Source: Clostridiales bacterium
GTDB lineage: Bacteria > Bacillota > Clostridia > Christensenellales > Borkfalkiaceae
Length of the DNA: 64,000 nt
Reading direction: 5' to 3'
NCBI GenBank assembly: GCA_015055615.1
Contig: SVHT01000007.1
Location: forward strand, 1 to 64,000
Shown here: positions 1 to 7,555 of the stretch, piece by piece
How positions within the stretch are numbered: the first letter of the stretch is position 1
How the letters are laid out: every line of letters begins with the position of its first letter
The notes under the pieces: generated by a model
Told to the model about the DNA's origin: nothing
Database searches by the model: none
What the model saw: the letters and a program-made list of their open reading frames with translations, nothing else
Position numbers and translations under genes: made by a program

Positions 1-11
1 TAAGGCGTCAT
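1..11 (-). CDS. Start of the gene after hsdR (partial)
   Basis: An AAGGAGG ribosome site at 25-19, just past the hsdR stop, is followed seven bases later by ATG at 11-9. Only M-T-P is readable before the window edge. By analogy with type I restriction operons this could be the modification (hsdM) or specificity subunit, but nothing in the visible sequence proves it. Confidence 0.45.
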
Positions 12-25
12 ACATTTTCCTCCTT

Positions 26-2764
26 TTAAGCTACCAATTCAACGTTCATTTCGTGTAAAATACTTTCATACTGCGTGCCGAATACTTCGTAAAAACGACC
101 AAGTCCGCCTTTTCTATCAAAGGGGTTCAAATCTAAATCGCTCGGTTCAATACTGAGCGATACGGCAATATGGTCTTTTACCAAACGGAGCCATTCCATT
201 TGCTCGTCCGTAAAGTGTACTGCACCTGCATTGCGACGAAGCGTCCATTGCATAAAGTTATAATTGACTCTATCCGCAAAGGGCGCAAGATTTTCCGTAT
301 AGCCCATTTCAAAACGAATAATGGAAATAAGGTCGGCAAGCTGTGCCGCCGTACCACGTTTGACCTTTTCGGGCTTTTTAATGGCATAACAATCCCATAA
401 ACGCTCTATCGTAATCCCTTTCGCTTTTAATTTTTCGTACAAGCCTTTTAACTGCGAGATTACCATAGGGCGGTCTTTGTATTTTTGGTCGTAGATAATG
501 CGCAGGGAAATAATTTCGTCCCTGTTTTCGTCGATAAATTCACGGAAAGAAGAAATTACGCGGTCGGCGTTTTCTTCCTGCTGAGAATCAAAGCCTGCAA
601 AAATCACTTCGTCCAAATTCACGTTGTCGATAATCTGTTCGTGACTGCGACGAACGTTTTCGATATAATCGCGCGTTTCGGGTTTTTGGAAGGGCGCGAC
701 GGCTTCGACAATCAAAGTCTTTTTCGTTTCCGCGATTTGCTCTTCCGTGGGCTCGGTTGTTGCGTGTTGAATTTGCGCGGTTTGTTGGATGATATCTTCG
801 TCAAAGGCATTGAGCAGTTTTTCCGCTACTTGTCCTGCGCTTGCGCCTACCGTTTCCACAAATTCCTTTTTCTCTCCTGCCGTCATTTGGCTGTTCAAGC
901 GGATAATACGGTTTGCAAGAGAGGTGAGCGTGTCTTCACTCTTATCGCCGAGCGCGACGTTCATCATCAATTCTTTCATGCTGACGGACGGTTTTCTTTC
1001 CAAAGTACGGGTGTCCGTTTTTCTTGATTTGGTTACGCCAACAGCGTCCACAATGACGAAATGGTCTTTGTTATCTGTAGCGGAAGGACTGACTTTTTGC
1101 AGATCGTCCTTGCTTAAAGTACGCGTTCCGCGACCTTTCATCTGCTCGAAGTAATTTTTACTGCGCACGTCGCGCATGAAAATCAAGCATTCGATAGGCT
1201 TTACATCCGTGCCCGTTGCAATCATATCGACGGTAACGGCAATACGGGGATAATAATCGTTGCGGAAAGAGCTTAAAACGCTTTCGGGATTATCTGCGGA
1301 ATAGGTTATCTTTTTGCAGAACTCGTTGCCTTCGCCAAATTCTTCACGGACGATTTGGATAATGTCGTCTGCGTGGCTATCCGTTTTTGCGAAAATAAGC
1401 GTTTTGGGGACTTCTCTACGGCGAGGGAACAGTGTTGTAAATACGTTTTCCTTAAACGAGCGAATTACCGTGCGGATTTGGCTGGGATTGACGATGTTTC
1501 TATCGAGCTGAGTCGCTTCGTAATCGACGTCCTCGTCCATTTGTTTCCAACGCTTTTCACGGGAAAGACGGCTACGGACTTCTATCATTTGCTTCATTAA
1601 ATGCGCGCCGTTTTTGCCGACTTGGGTTTCTATTAAGAAAATATCTTCGCCAACGTTTACGCCGTCAATAATAGCTTGTTCGCGAGGGTATTCGCTGACA
1701 ACGTTCTCATTAAAGAACGCGAAAGTACGCTTGTCGGGCGTTGCCGTCAAGCCGATGATAAACGAGTCGAAATATTCAAGCACTTGATTCCATACGTTGT
1801 AAATGGAACGATGGCACTCGTCCACGATAATGCAATCGAAAAATTCGGGTGGATATTTTTCGTTATAAACGACTTCTTTCGGGAGTTTGCTGTCTGCCGT
1901 AACGTATTCGTTAAAGGACGTTTCTTCCACCGATTCGTCCATATCTTCACCCTTTAAGATAGAGTACATTCTTTGAATGGTGCTGATGCAAATTTGCACA
2001 CCATCGGGGATATAGGAAGATTTCAGTCTATGTACCCCGTAAATTTGCGAAAATGAACGAGGGTCGTCCGTGGGGCGGTAGGCTAAAAACTCGCGTTCCG
2101 CCTGTTCGCCCAAACCCTTGGTGTCTACAAGGAAAAGAATACGGTTCATTTTGCCGTATTTCAAAAGGCGGTACGCTGCCGTAATCGCCGTGAACGTTTT
2201 GCCTGCGCCCGTTGCCATTTGAACAAGGGCTTTCGGGTGATTTTCCGCAAAGGATTTGTCAAGGTTTTCAATCGCCCGAATTTGACAAGCACGGAAACCC
2301 GTAGGATCGAATTCGGGGAAACGTTTCATATTGTTACGAACGGTGTCCGCTTTTTTTAAGAGTCTTGCCAACGTTTCAGGGCGATGGAAAGAAAATACGG
2401 TTCTCGAACGATATTTAATATCCTTATAATCGGTAAATCTCGTCAGCTTGTCCGTAGCTTCATACGCAAAACGGATTTTATAATCGCCTTTTATCCACTT
2501 AAAAGTACTGTTTGCATAACGCGCGGATTGACCTTCTACCGTTGTAATGTTTTCACCGAGTTCAGTTTTCTTCGCTTCGATAACACCAACGGGAATACCA
2601 TCCACAAACAAGGCATAATCCACAGGACCTGTGCTGGTAGGAAATTCCCGAACGGCAACGCCCAAAGATGCGGAAAGATTGAGTGCTTTCAAGTCTTGAA
2701 TCACCCATCCCGATTGTATTAACTTTTTATCAATGATTTCGCGTGCTTGTTGTTCAGGATTCAT
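26..2764 (-). CDS. hsdR: Type I restriction enzyme, R (motor/nuclease) subunit, HsdR family
   Basis: This 912-residue protein is the ATP-dependent translocase and endonuclease subunit of a type I restriction system. The N-terminal nuclease core is visible as D49 and the VIEAK motif at 61-65. It is followed by a superfamily 2 helicase with Walker A GAGKT at 186-190, DECH at 315-318 and TAT at 340-342, and a C-terminal region like the EcoEI-type R subunits. The length suits the family and no frameshift is seen. It is transcribed from a perfect consensus promoter and is first in its operon, with another gene starting right after it at the window edge. The methylase and specificity genes would lie outside the window. 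Its position beside an integrase and tRNA-Leu suggests it travels on an integrated element. Confidence 0.93.
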   Translation of the reverse strand: MNPEQQAREIIDKKLIQSGWVIQDLKALNLSASLGVAVREFPTSTGPVDYALFVDGIPVGVIEAKKTELGENITTVEGQSARYANSTFKWIKGDYKIRFAYEATDKLTRFTDYKDIKYRSRTVFSFHRPETLARLLKKADTVRNNMKRFPEFDPTGFRACQIRAIENLDKSFAENHPKALVQMATGAGKTFTAITAAYRLLKYGKMNRILFLVDTKGLGEQAEREFLAYRPTDDPRSFSQIYGVHRLKSSYIPDGVQICISTIQRMYSILKGEDMDESVEETSFNEYVTADSKLPKEVVYNEKYPPEFFDCIIVDECHRSIYNVWNQVLEYFDSFIIGLTATPDKRTFAFFNENVVSEYPREQAIIDGVNVGEDIFLIETQVGKNGAHLMKQMIEVRSRLSREKRWKQMDEDVDYEATQLDRNIVNPSQIRTVIRSFKENVFTTLFPRRREVPKTLIFAKTDSHADDIIQIVREEFGEGNEFCKKITYSADNPESVLSSFRNDYYPRIAVTVDMIATGTDVKPIECLIFMRDVRSKNYFEQMKGRGTRTLSKDDLQKVSPSATDNKDHFVIVDAVGVTKSRKTDTRTLERKPSVSMKELMMNVALGDKSEDTLTSLANRIIRLNSQMTAGEKKEFVETVGASAGQVAEKLLNAFDEDIIQQTAQIQHATTEPTEEQIAETKKTLIVEAVAPFQKPETRDYIENVRRSHEQIIDNVNLDEVIFAGFDSQQEENADRVISSFREFIDENRDEIISLRIIYDQKYKDRPMVISQLKGLYEKLKAKGITIERLWDCYAIKKPEKVKRGTAAQLADLISIIRFEMGYTENLAPFADRVNYNFMQWTLRRNAGAVHFTDEQMEWLRLVKDHIAVSLSIEPSDLDLNPFDRKGGLGRFYEVFGTQYESILHEMNVELVA

Positions 2765-2825
2765 AATAATGCCTCTTTACGCCTTATTTATGGTTATAAT
2801 ACACCCAATTATAATTATTGAAATA

Positions 2826-2854
2826 ATTATACTATTTTTTACAAATATTGTCAA
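2826..2854 (-). promoter_or_regulatory. Consensus sigma-A promoter for hsdR
   Basis: On the minus strand TTGACA (2854-2849) and TATAAT (2831-2826) are separated by exactly 17 nt, giving a roughly 55-nt leader before the hsdR ATG at 2764. Confidence 0.85.
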
Positions 2855-2907
2855 GGGGAAATAAATATATATGCAGACAAATCATATTACAAGACGTCAA
2901 ACCATCA

Positions 2908-2936
2908 TTGAGATTACGTGTTGTGCGGAATAATAT
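2908..2936 (+). promoter_or_regulatory. Possible promoter towards the sigma-like regulator
   Basis: TTGAGA and TAATAT boxes with a 17-nt spacer face the gene starting at 3207. Transcription from here would run through the nested inverted repeats at 3016-3158. The match is imperfect in an AT-rich region, so this is tentative. Confidence 0.35.
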
Positions 2937-3015
2937 AAATATTTTCGGAACAATATTTTTAAGTAAAAGGAACAATATACTTTCTCCAATTTTTGCTTTT
3001 GGTTGTGGCTATGGT

Positions 3016-3158
3016 AGCATAGGATAACCCGAAAGTAAACGCAAAAAAATTCTTGCACTTTTTTCAATTGTTGCTTTATTCGAGCAACAATTTTTTTGTT
3101 CTTCGTTGACTTTCGGGAAGATTATAAAATCTAGTTTGCCGACCTTTTATCCTATGCT
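3016..3158. repeat. Nested inverted repeats (structured region) upstream of the sigma-like gene
   Basis: Three nested stems are visible. A 12-bp outer arm (3016-3027 with 3147-3158, AGCATAGGATAA) is immediately followed by a 9-bp arm (3028-3036 with 3109-3117, CCCGAAAGT), and a 10-bp central hairpin (3066-3075 with 3083-3092) is followed by a T-run. The whole 143-nt block contains no gene. It could be a structured leader with a terminator, an element-encoded RNA, or protein-binding DNA of the mobile element. Confidence 0.6.
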
Positions 3159-3206
3159 CCTTTGCCCCTGCCCAAAAGGCAAAAGATAAAATCGGAGGTA
3201 AACTCA

Positions 3207-3818
3207 ATGCTTAAACCATCTAACCCCTATAACGTATTATCGGAAACCATCTCTACCGATAACGTACAAAAAATGGGTGAACTCATCACCCTCAAAACTC
3301 TGCGTAGCTATTACGCCTATACCCGTCAGCCCTTAGAAAGGCTCTATATCGGTCTTGTCAAAGATTTGAACCGTTGTAACGAACCTACGCACGTTTTTTC
3401 CGATGCGTACGATCTTGTGCAAGAAGCAACCTGTTTCCTTTGTCAGTTTATTGGCAAAAGCCTTAATGACGTTTATGCGATACACAGCGACAAAATCATC
3501 ACCATTAAGAAAGCCGCATATACGTTGGTCAGCCGTCACATTGACAGAATCCGCAGAACCATCAACCGTTCTCGTGACATCAACGATTACACCGAAGAAT
3601 TATCCGTAGAAATCGATACTTACCAAGAAAAGGATTATGCGAACGTAGATAACACGATTGCGCGTATGGGGTTAAGCCCTTGTGAACACGAAGTTTTAGA
3701 TTGCTATATGGCAGGCATGAGGTCCACTGAAATTACGGAATTTTTAGGCGTGAACCGCGTAACCGTATGGCACAGAAGACAACGTGTACAAGTAAAATAC
3801 AAAGCTTTATTTTTCTAA
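3207..3818 (+). CDS. Sigma-70 region 4-like helix-turn-helix regulator of the integrated element
   Basis: The protein has 203 residues from the ATG at 3207, chosen because GGAGG lies 8 nt upstream; an earlier in-frame ATG at 3162 has no ribosome site. The last 55 residues resemble sigma-70 region 4 or LuxR helix-turn-helix domains (a stretch around LSPCEHEVLDCYMAGMRSTE followed by a recognition helix with NRVTVWHRR). The N-terminal part is helical and not recognised. It is next to the integrase and downstream of large inverted repeats, so it probably controls element genes. Whether it is a true sigma factor or a DNA-binding regulator cannot be decided from the sequence. Confidence 0.6.
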   Translation: MLKPSNPYNVLSETISTDNVQKMGELITLKTLRSYYAYTRQPLERLYIGLVKDLNRCNEPTHVFSDAYDLVQEATCFLCQFIGKSLNDVYAIHSDKIITIKKAAYTLVSRHIDRIRRTINRSRDINDYTEELSVEIDTYQEKDYANVDNTIARMGLSPCEHEVLDCYMAGMRSTEITEFLGVNRVTVWHRRQRVQVKYKALFF

Positions 3819-3832
3819 AATTTACAACCCAT

Positions 3833-3934
3833 ACGACAAAATCTGTCTTAGAAAAATTTTGTCGTTCAAAAATCATTGTGGATATGATATTATACATTCA
3901 CTTTCAAGCAAATCCACTTTTACGGCTTGAAAGT
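3833..3934. repeat. Two hairpins between the sigma-like gene and the integrase
   Basis: A 10-bp inverted repeat (ACGACAAAAT at 3833-3842 with 3856-3865) lies just past the upstream gene's stop. A second one (ACTTTCAAGC at 3900-3909 with 3925-3934) precedes the integrase. Neither is followed by a strong T-run. They may be weak terminators or recombinase/excisionase binding sites. Confidence 0.45.
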
Positions 3935-4014
3935 CAGCAAGAAAATTAGGTAAAAGTAAACGCGTTTATGTTCTCTGACGAGGGAACTGACCAAAATTTT
4001 CAAAAAGGAGGACA

Positions 4015-5235
4015 ATGACAACTGCTGAATTAAACTTAACTGCAACCTACGTAACCGCATTGGCGTCTGAGCCTAATGCAACCGAGAAAATCAAAATGCT
4101 TTTGCAATCCCTTTTCTCTTCCTATGGGAAAAGGGCTGATTTTCCTGCCCAAGAAACGGAAAAGACCAAAGCCGTTTCTTCTATTATTACATTTTCACAA
4201 AAGGAGATTTCTAAAATGGATAAAACGTTTAGAAAAGAATTTATCGCCAACGGCTTGGTGGCGCATGTTATCAAACGCAAACGCGGCAAAAATGCTATCG
4301 TTTACGAGATTCGTTATCGCAGAAACGGATTTGATATTAGCGCCACTTCTGCCAATCTTGACGAGGCAAAACGTCGTTTCTTAAAAATGACTGCGCCTGA
4401 CGAATTGGAAAACCATCGCAAAAAGAATTACGCAGGCGCAAAAAATTCCTTCCGCTTTATTACAAACGAGTGGCTGGAGTTTAAGAAAGACAAGCTGAAT
4501 CCACGCACGCATAAAAATTATGAAAGCTATTCTACGCGCTATTTGTATCCCGTGCTTGGGGATTTGATGATTTCGCAAATTAAAACGATTGACATCAATA
4601 GAATTATGTCGCAGGTAGAAGGGCGTGTATATGAAGACTTGCGAGTTATCCTGAATTCCGTGTTTAAGTATGCGCTAGCGAGCGGTATTATTACGCATAA
4701 TCCTATGCTTTTAATCCCTTTCAAAAAAGCGGAAAGAAACAGCCGTCGTGCGTTAACCGAAGAGGAAGTCAAGAAGATGATAGAACGCTTGAATTTGCCT
4801 GAATACAGCGATTATAAACGCACGTTTTTGATTTTGTTATTCTTCGGGTTGCGACCTTGCGAATTAGAAGACGCTCGTTTTGAAGGCAATTTCTTGGTTG
4901 CGCGGAACGCAAAACGCAAAAACGGTAAAATCGAATATAAAAAGATACCCATTTGCCGTCAAGCGCGCGAAATGTTAGATCTGAATGCACCCGTAGTAGC
5001 ATTACATAGAACGGATGTTTTAAACCGCATTTTTAAGCGTATTATGGACGATGAAGAAGTAACGCAATACTTTTTACGTCATACCTTTGCAACCGTTTGT
5101 CAACAATACGTTCGCCCTGACATTGTGGATATTTGGATGGGCGATAGCTCTGAAAGATTGGTAGGAAGAGTATACACACACTTCCCCGACAAGTTTATGA
5201 TTGAGCAAATGCAAAACGTTGTATTTGACATCTAA
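4015..5235 (+). CDS. Tyrosine recombinase (phage-type site-specific integrase)
   Basis: This 406-residue integrase would cut and rejoin DNA at the attachment site. The order is an N-terminal extension, a DNA-binding arm around residues 75-125, a core-binding SAM-like domain, and a C-terminal catalytic domain. Catalytic landmarks are the GLRPCELE arginine, the LRHTF histidine-arginine box and the nucleophile in GRVYTHF near the C-terminus. The start at 4015 has an AAGGAGG site only 3 nt away. A second in-frame ATG at 4216 has an AAGGAG about 9 nt away and would give 339 residues, so two products are possible. The gene reads towards the 3' end of tRNA-Leu 244 bp away, the usual placement for an integrase beside its attachment site. 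Confidence 0.92.
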   Translation: MTTAELNLTATYVTALASEPNATEKIKMLLQSLFSSYGKRADFPAQETEKTKAVSSIITFSQKEISKMDKTFRKEFIANGLVAHVIKRKRGKNAIVYEIRYRRNGFDISATSANLDEAKRRFLKMTAPDELENHRKKNYAGAKNSFRFITNEWLEFKKDKLNPRTHKNYESYSTRYLYPVLGDLMISQIKTIDINRIMSQVEGRVYEDLRVILNSVFKYALASGIITHNPMLLIPFKKAERNSRRALTEEEVKKMIERLNLPEYSDYKRTFLILLFFGLRPCELEDARFEGNFLVARNAKRKNGKIEYKKIPICRQAREMLDLNAPVVALHRTDVLNRIFKRIMDDEEVTQYFLRHTFATVCQQYVRPDIVDIWMGDSSERLVGRVYTHFPDKFMIEQMQNVVFDI

Positions 5236-5252
5236 CGCGATAAAATAAAAAA

Positions 5253-5300
5253 TTCCACTCTAACAGAAATAAATCTGTATAGGGTAGATTTTTTGTGGAA
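5253..5300 (+). terminator. Probable integrase terminator
   Basis: A compound hairpin (TTCCAC with GTGGAA, TCTA with TAGA, ACAGA with TCTGT) with a T-run at 5288-5294 lies just after the integrase stop. Confidence 0.55.
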
Positions 5301-5432
5301 AAAGCGAAACCATGAACGCTATTCTTTTGAAGGACTTGGAAGAATAGATTTAAGTCCCCAATTTTGTTCCCAATGAAGGTCAAAAACGTAAATTTTTACA
5401 AAAATCGACTGCATAAACACGTCAAATATACA

Positions 5433-5478
5433 AAAAAATCGGGTATTTATGCATTTATTTTGCATAATTACCCGATTT
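5433..5478 (-). terminator. Rho-independent terminator of tRNA-Leu
   Basis: A stem of about 11 bp (AAAATCGGGTA pairing with TACCCGATTTT) begins directly after the encoded CCA of the tRNA and ends in a T-run on the minus strand. Confidence 0.8.
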
Positions 5479-5563
5479 TGGTGCGGTCGACAGGAATTGA
5501 ACCTGCATGGAGTTACCCACAAGATCCTTAGTCTTGCGCGTCTGCCAGTTCCGCCACGACCGC
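5479..5563 (-). tRNA. tRNA-Leu (anticodon AAG)
   Basis: The 85-nt gene folds with a 7-bp acceptor stem (GCGGTCG with CGACCGC), encoded CCA, a five-pair anticodon stem with loop CTAAGGA, a long variable arm with a TGGG/TCCA stem, and a normal T arm with TTCAATT. The long variable arm and the AAG anticodon fit leucine. The unmodified gene reads A at position 34, which would need inosine to read CUC as well as CUU. Its 3' end faces the integrase, making it the likely attachment site. Confidence 0.93.
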
Positions 5564-5576
5564 ATTAACGAACTAT

Positions 5577-5605
5577 ATTATATATCAACATCTTCCCTTT
5601 GTCAA
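5577..5605 (-). promoter_or_regulatory. Consensus promoter of tRNA-Leu
   Basis: TTGACA and TATAAT on the minus strand with a 17-nt spacer, about 14 nt before the mature tRNA 5' end. Confidence 0.88.
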
Positions 5606-5692
5606 CTCATTTTATCCCTACTTTTGAAAAATTTTCAAAAAATTTCTTTTCCGCCTTTTTCCCCTCATAACCTTGTCTTTTGTCTTTTTTAA

Positions 5693-5721
5693 TTGACTTT
5701 TATTTTTCACCATGGTATACT
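5693..5721 (+). promoter_or_regulatory. Promoter of the 5778 acyltransferase
   Basis: TTGACT and TATACT with a 17-nt spacer, about 57 nt before the ATG. Confidence 0.7.
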
Positions 5722-5777
5722 TGTTACAGCTTTAATTTTTACACTCGGCACAAAACAAACGCCGTTAAAGGGAAAAC

Positions 5778-6815
5778 ATGTCTGCAATCTCTATGGAAAA
5801 AAGAAAACAAAGCAACACGATAAATTATCTGCGCGCGATTGCTATTATTCTCGTAATGATAATGCACTCTATGACCTTCGGGCAGTCCCACTTTAACGTC
5901 GGGAAGGACAACCATGCGTACAATACCTTTCTCGCCGTGCTTGACTCCGTACACGTCCCCCTCTTCTTTATGATTTCGGGGTATCTTTGCCATCAGCAAA
6001 ACGTCCCGAAATACTACAAGAAAAAATTCTTTCAACTACTAATTCCCTTCTTCGTGTTCACCACGCTGAAATTTATCCCCAACATCTTTATCGACCATCT
6101 CTACGATTTTAAGAGTATCGCCAAAGAGTTTGTAAACGCCTACGTCGGCGGGAATTATTATTGGTTTTCCTACTGTTTATTCGTTCTGTTCTTGATTGCT
6201 CCGCTTTTGTGGAAATTGAAAAACAAATTGGTTTTAGTCGGTATATTTTCGCTTCTTCTTGCGTTTAATATTGCCAACGGATTTTGGGGATTATTCGCAG
6301 ACGGCGGTTTTCTCTATCTTGGTGACGTACTTAGAAACGGTCCCTTTCAAATCTACGCAGCGATTTCCTTTGGCACGTGGTTCCTCTTTGGCTATATCTT
6401 AAAACAGGTAAACGCCGAAAAACTTTTGGGTAAACAATGGATAAAACACGGCGCATTGGTTTTGAGCCTTGCAGTCGGAACGGTGGCAATTACCCTTTTT
6501 GCAAAGGGCATGCTCGAAAACGTCTTCCTTCGCAAGGTTATGATTTCCCTCCCGCTTTCCTACGTTTTGCTTTATCTCTTTTCCTTGGTGCGTTTCAAAA
6601 TCGCCCCGCTCAACTACGTTTCAAAATATTCCTATCAGCTCTTCCTTTTGGACAGTCTTATCAAACTTGCGCTGTTGAATTTGGTTTCTATGCTTTTGCC
6701 ACTCAATATCCCCATTATCGCCGTGCTCGCGTTGGCGAACGTTGCCATCAGCACGCTGATTAGCTATCTTGCGCATAAGATACCTTTCGTGAAAGTACTG
6801 TTCGGGCTTTCCTAA
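5778..6815 (+). CDS. Acyltransferase family 3 membrane protein
   Basis: This 345-residue integral membrane protein starts with the family signature NYLRAIAIILVMIMHS, in which the histidine is the presumed catalytic residue near the end of the first membrane helix. About ten hydrophobic segments follow. Members transfer acetyl or other acyl groups to cell-surface glycans or lipids, and the substrate here is unknown. An alternative ATG at 5793 is possible because the ribosome site (AAAGGGA) is weak. It is a single-gene unit with its own promoter, next to spoVT. A second family member lies on the other side of spoVT, but the two proteins are clearly different sequences. Confidence 0.85.
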   Translation: MSAISMEKRKQSNTINYLRAIAIILVMIMHSMTFGQSHFNVGKDNHAYNTFLAVLDSVHVPLFFMISGYLCHQQNVPKYYKKKFFQLLIPFFVFTTLKFIPNIFIDHLYDFKSIAKEFVNAYVGGNYYWFSYCLFVLFLIAPLLWKLKNKLVLVGIFSLLLAFNIANGFWGLFADGGFLYLGDVLRNGPFQIYAAISFGTWFLFGYILKQVNAEKLLGKQWIKHGALVLSLAVGTVAITLFAKGMLENVFLRKVMISLPLSYVLLYLFSLVRFKIAPLNYVSKYSYQLFLLDSLIKLALLNLVSMLLPLNIPIIAVLALANVAISTLISYLAHKIPFVKVLFGLS

Positions 6816-6837
6816 AATGGAAAAAATTAAATAATAA

Positions 6838-6866
6838 GCATAAATCTCCTTCGTTTACAAATACTA
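6838..6866 (+). promoter_or_regulatory. Candidate sigma-G/sigma-F type promoter of spoVT
   Basis: GCATA and AATACTA are separated by 17 nt. This fits the Bacillus forespore consensus (GHATR, then CATWHTA) with one mismatch in the -10. No good sigma-A boxes were noticed there. Bacillus spoVT is known to be sigma-G dependent. Confidence 0.5.
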
Positions 6867-6896
6867 ACGGTACAAAGCTGTAAAACAAGGAGATTT
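6842..6896 (+). promoter_or_regulatory. Hairpin that hides the spoVT ribosome site
   Basis: AAATCTCCTT (6842-6851) is perfectly complementary to AAGGAGATTT (6887-6896), which contains the spoVT Shine-Dalgarno. The stem continues with TTTACA (6854-6859) and TGTAAA (6879-6884). Only transcripts starting upstream of 6842 would carry both arms; a start just after the predicted -10 would lose the left arm. Confidence 0.6.
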
Positions 6897-6902
6897 TTAT
6901 AT

Positions 6903-7448
6903 ATGAAAGCAACTGGAATCGTTAGAAGAATCGACGAGCTCGGCAGAGTCGTTATCCCCAAGGAAATCCGCCGTACGCTCCGCATTAAAGAGGGCGATCC
7001 CCTCGAAATTTTTACCGACAGGGACGAGCTGATGCTTAAAAAATATTCCCCCATTGCGACGTTAGAGCGGTTTAGCAAAGCCACCGCGCGCTCCCTCAAC
7101 GATTTGAGCGGAAAGCTTGCCGTGATTTGCGACACGGACGGTATTTTGCACGCCTTTGGCGACGGTAAAAAGGACTTGGACGGCAAGTCCCTTTCCGAAG
7201 ATATGGACAGAATTTTACGCGAACGGCGTAGTTATATCGCCAACGCCTCGGAAGGCGGGGATATTTTGCCGATTACGAGCAACCGTGAAGAGGGTATCAC
7301 CGCGCAAGTTATCGTGCCCATTGTGTCGGGCGGGGACTGCCTTGGCGCGGTTGCCGTTTTGTCCAAAGAAGACGGCGCAAAAATGGACGGCTCGGATATG
7401 AATTTGGCGCGTTTAACCGCCGACATTTTGGCAAATCAATTCGAGTAA
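6903..7448 (+). CDS. spoVT: Stage V sporulation protein T (AbrB-type regulator)
   Basis: The 181-residue protein has the length of Bacillus SpoVT. An N-terminal AbrB/SpoVT swapped-hairpin DNA-binding domain (residues 1-50, with KATGIVRRIDELGRVVIPKE) is followed by a C-terminal GAF-like domain. In Bacillus it tunes sigma-G-dependent genes in the forespore. The start has an AAGGAG site about 10 nt upstream. In Bacillus the neighbours are yabM (spoVB-like) and yabN (mazG); here those two lie 34 kb away, so the cluster is split. Confidence 0.92.
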   Translation: MKATGIVRRIDELGRVVIPKEIRRTLRIKEGDPLEIFTDRDELMLKKYSPIATLERFSKATARSLNDLSGKLAVICDTDGILHAFGDGKKDLDGKSLSEDMDRILRERRSYIANASEGGDILPITSNREEGITAQVIVPIVSGGDCLGAVAVLSKEDGAKMDGSDMNLARLTADILANQFE

Positions 7449-7497
7449 AACCAATTTCGTCGCGATACGTCCCCCACCCTTTCAATAAAAAACGTCA

Positions 7498-7526
7498 AAA
7501 GAGCTCTGCGCGTGGCAGAGCTCTTT
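7498..7526. terminator. Bidirectional terminator between spoVT and the convergent acyltransferase
   Basis: A perfect 12-bp stem (AAAGAGCTCTGC with GCAGAGCTCTTT) and a 5-nt loop sit between the two convergent stop codons. Confidence 0.85.
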
Positions 7527-7555
7527 CCTTTCGTTATTATACCGTTTTATAAATT

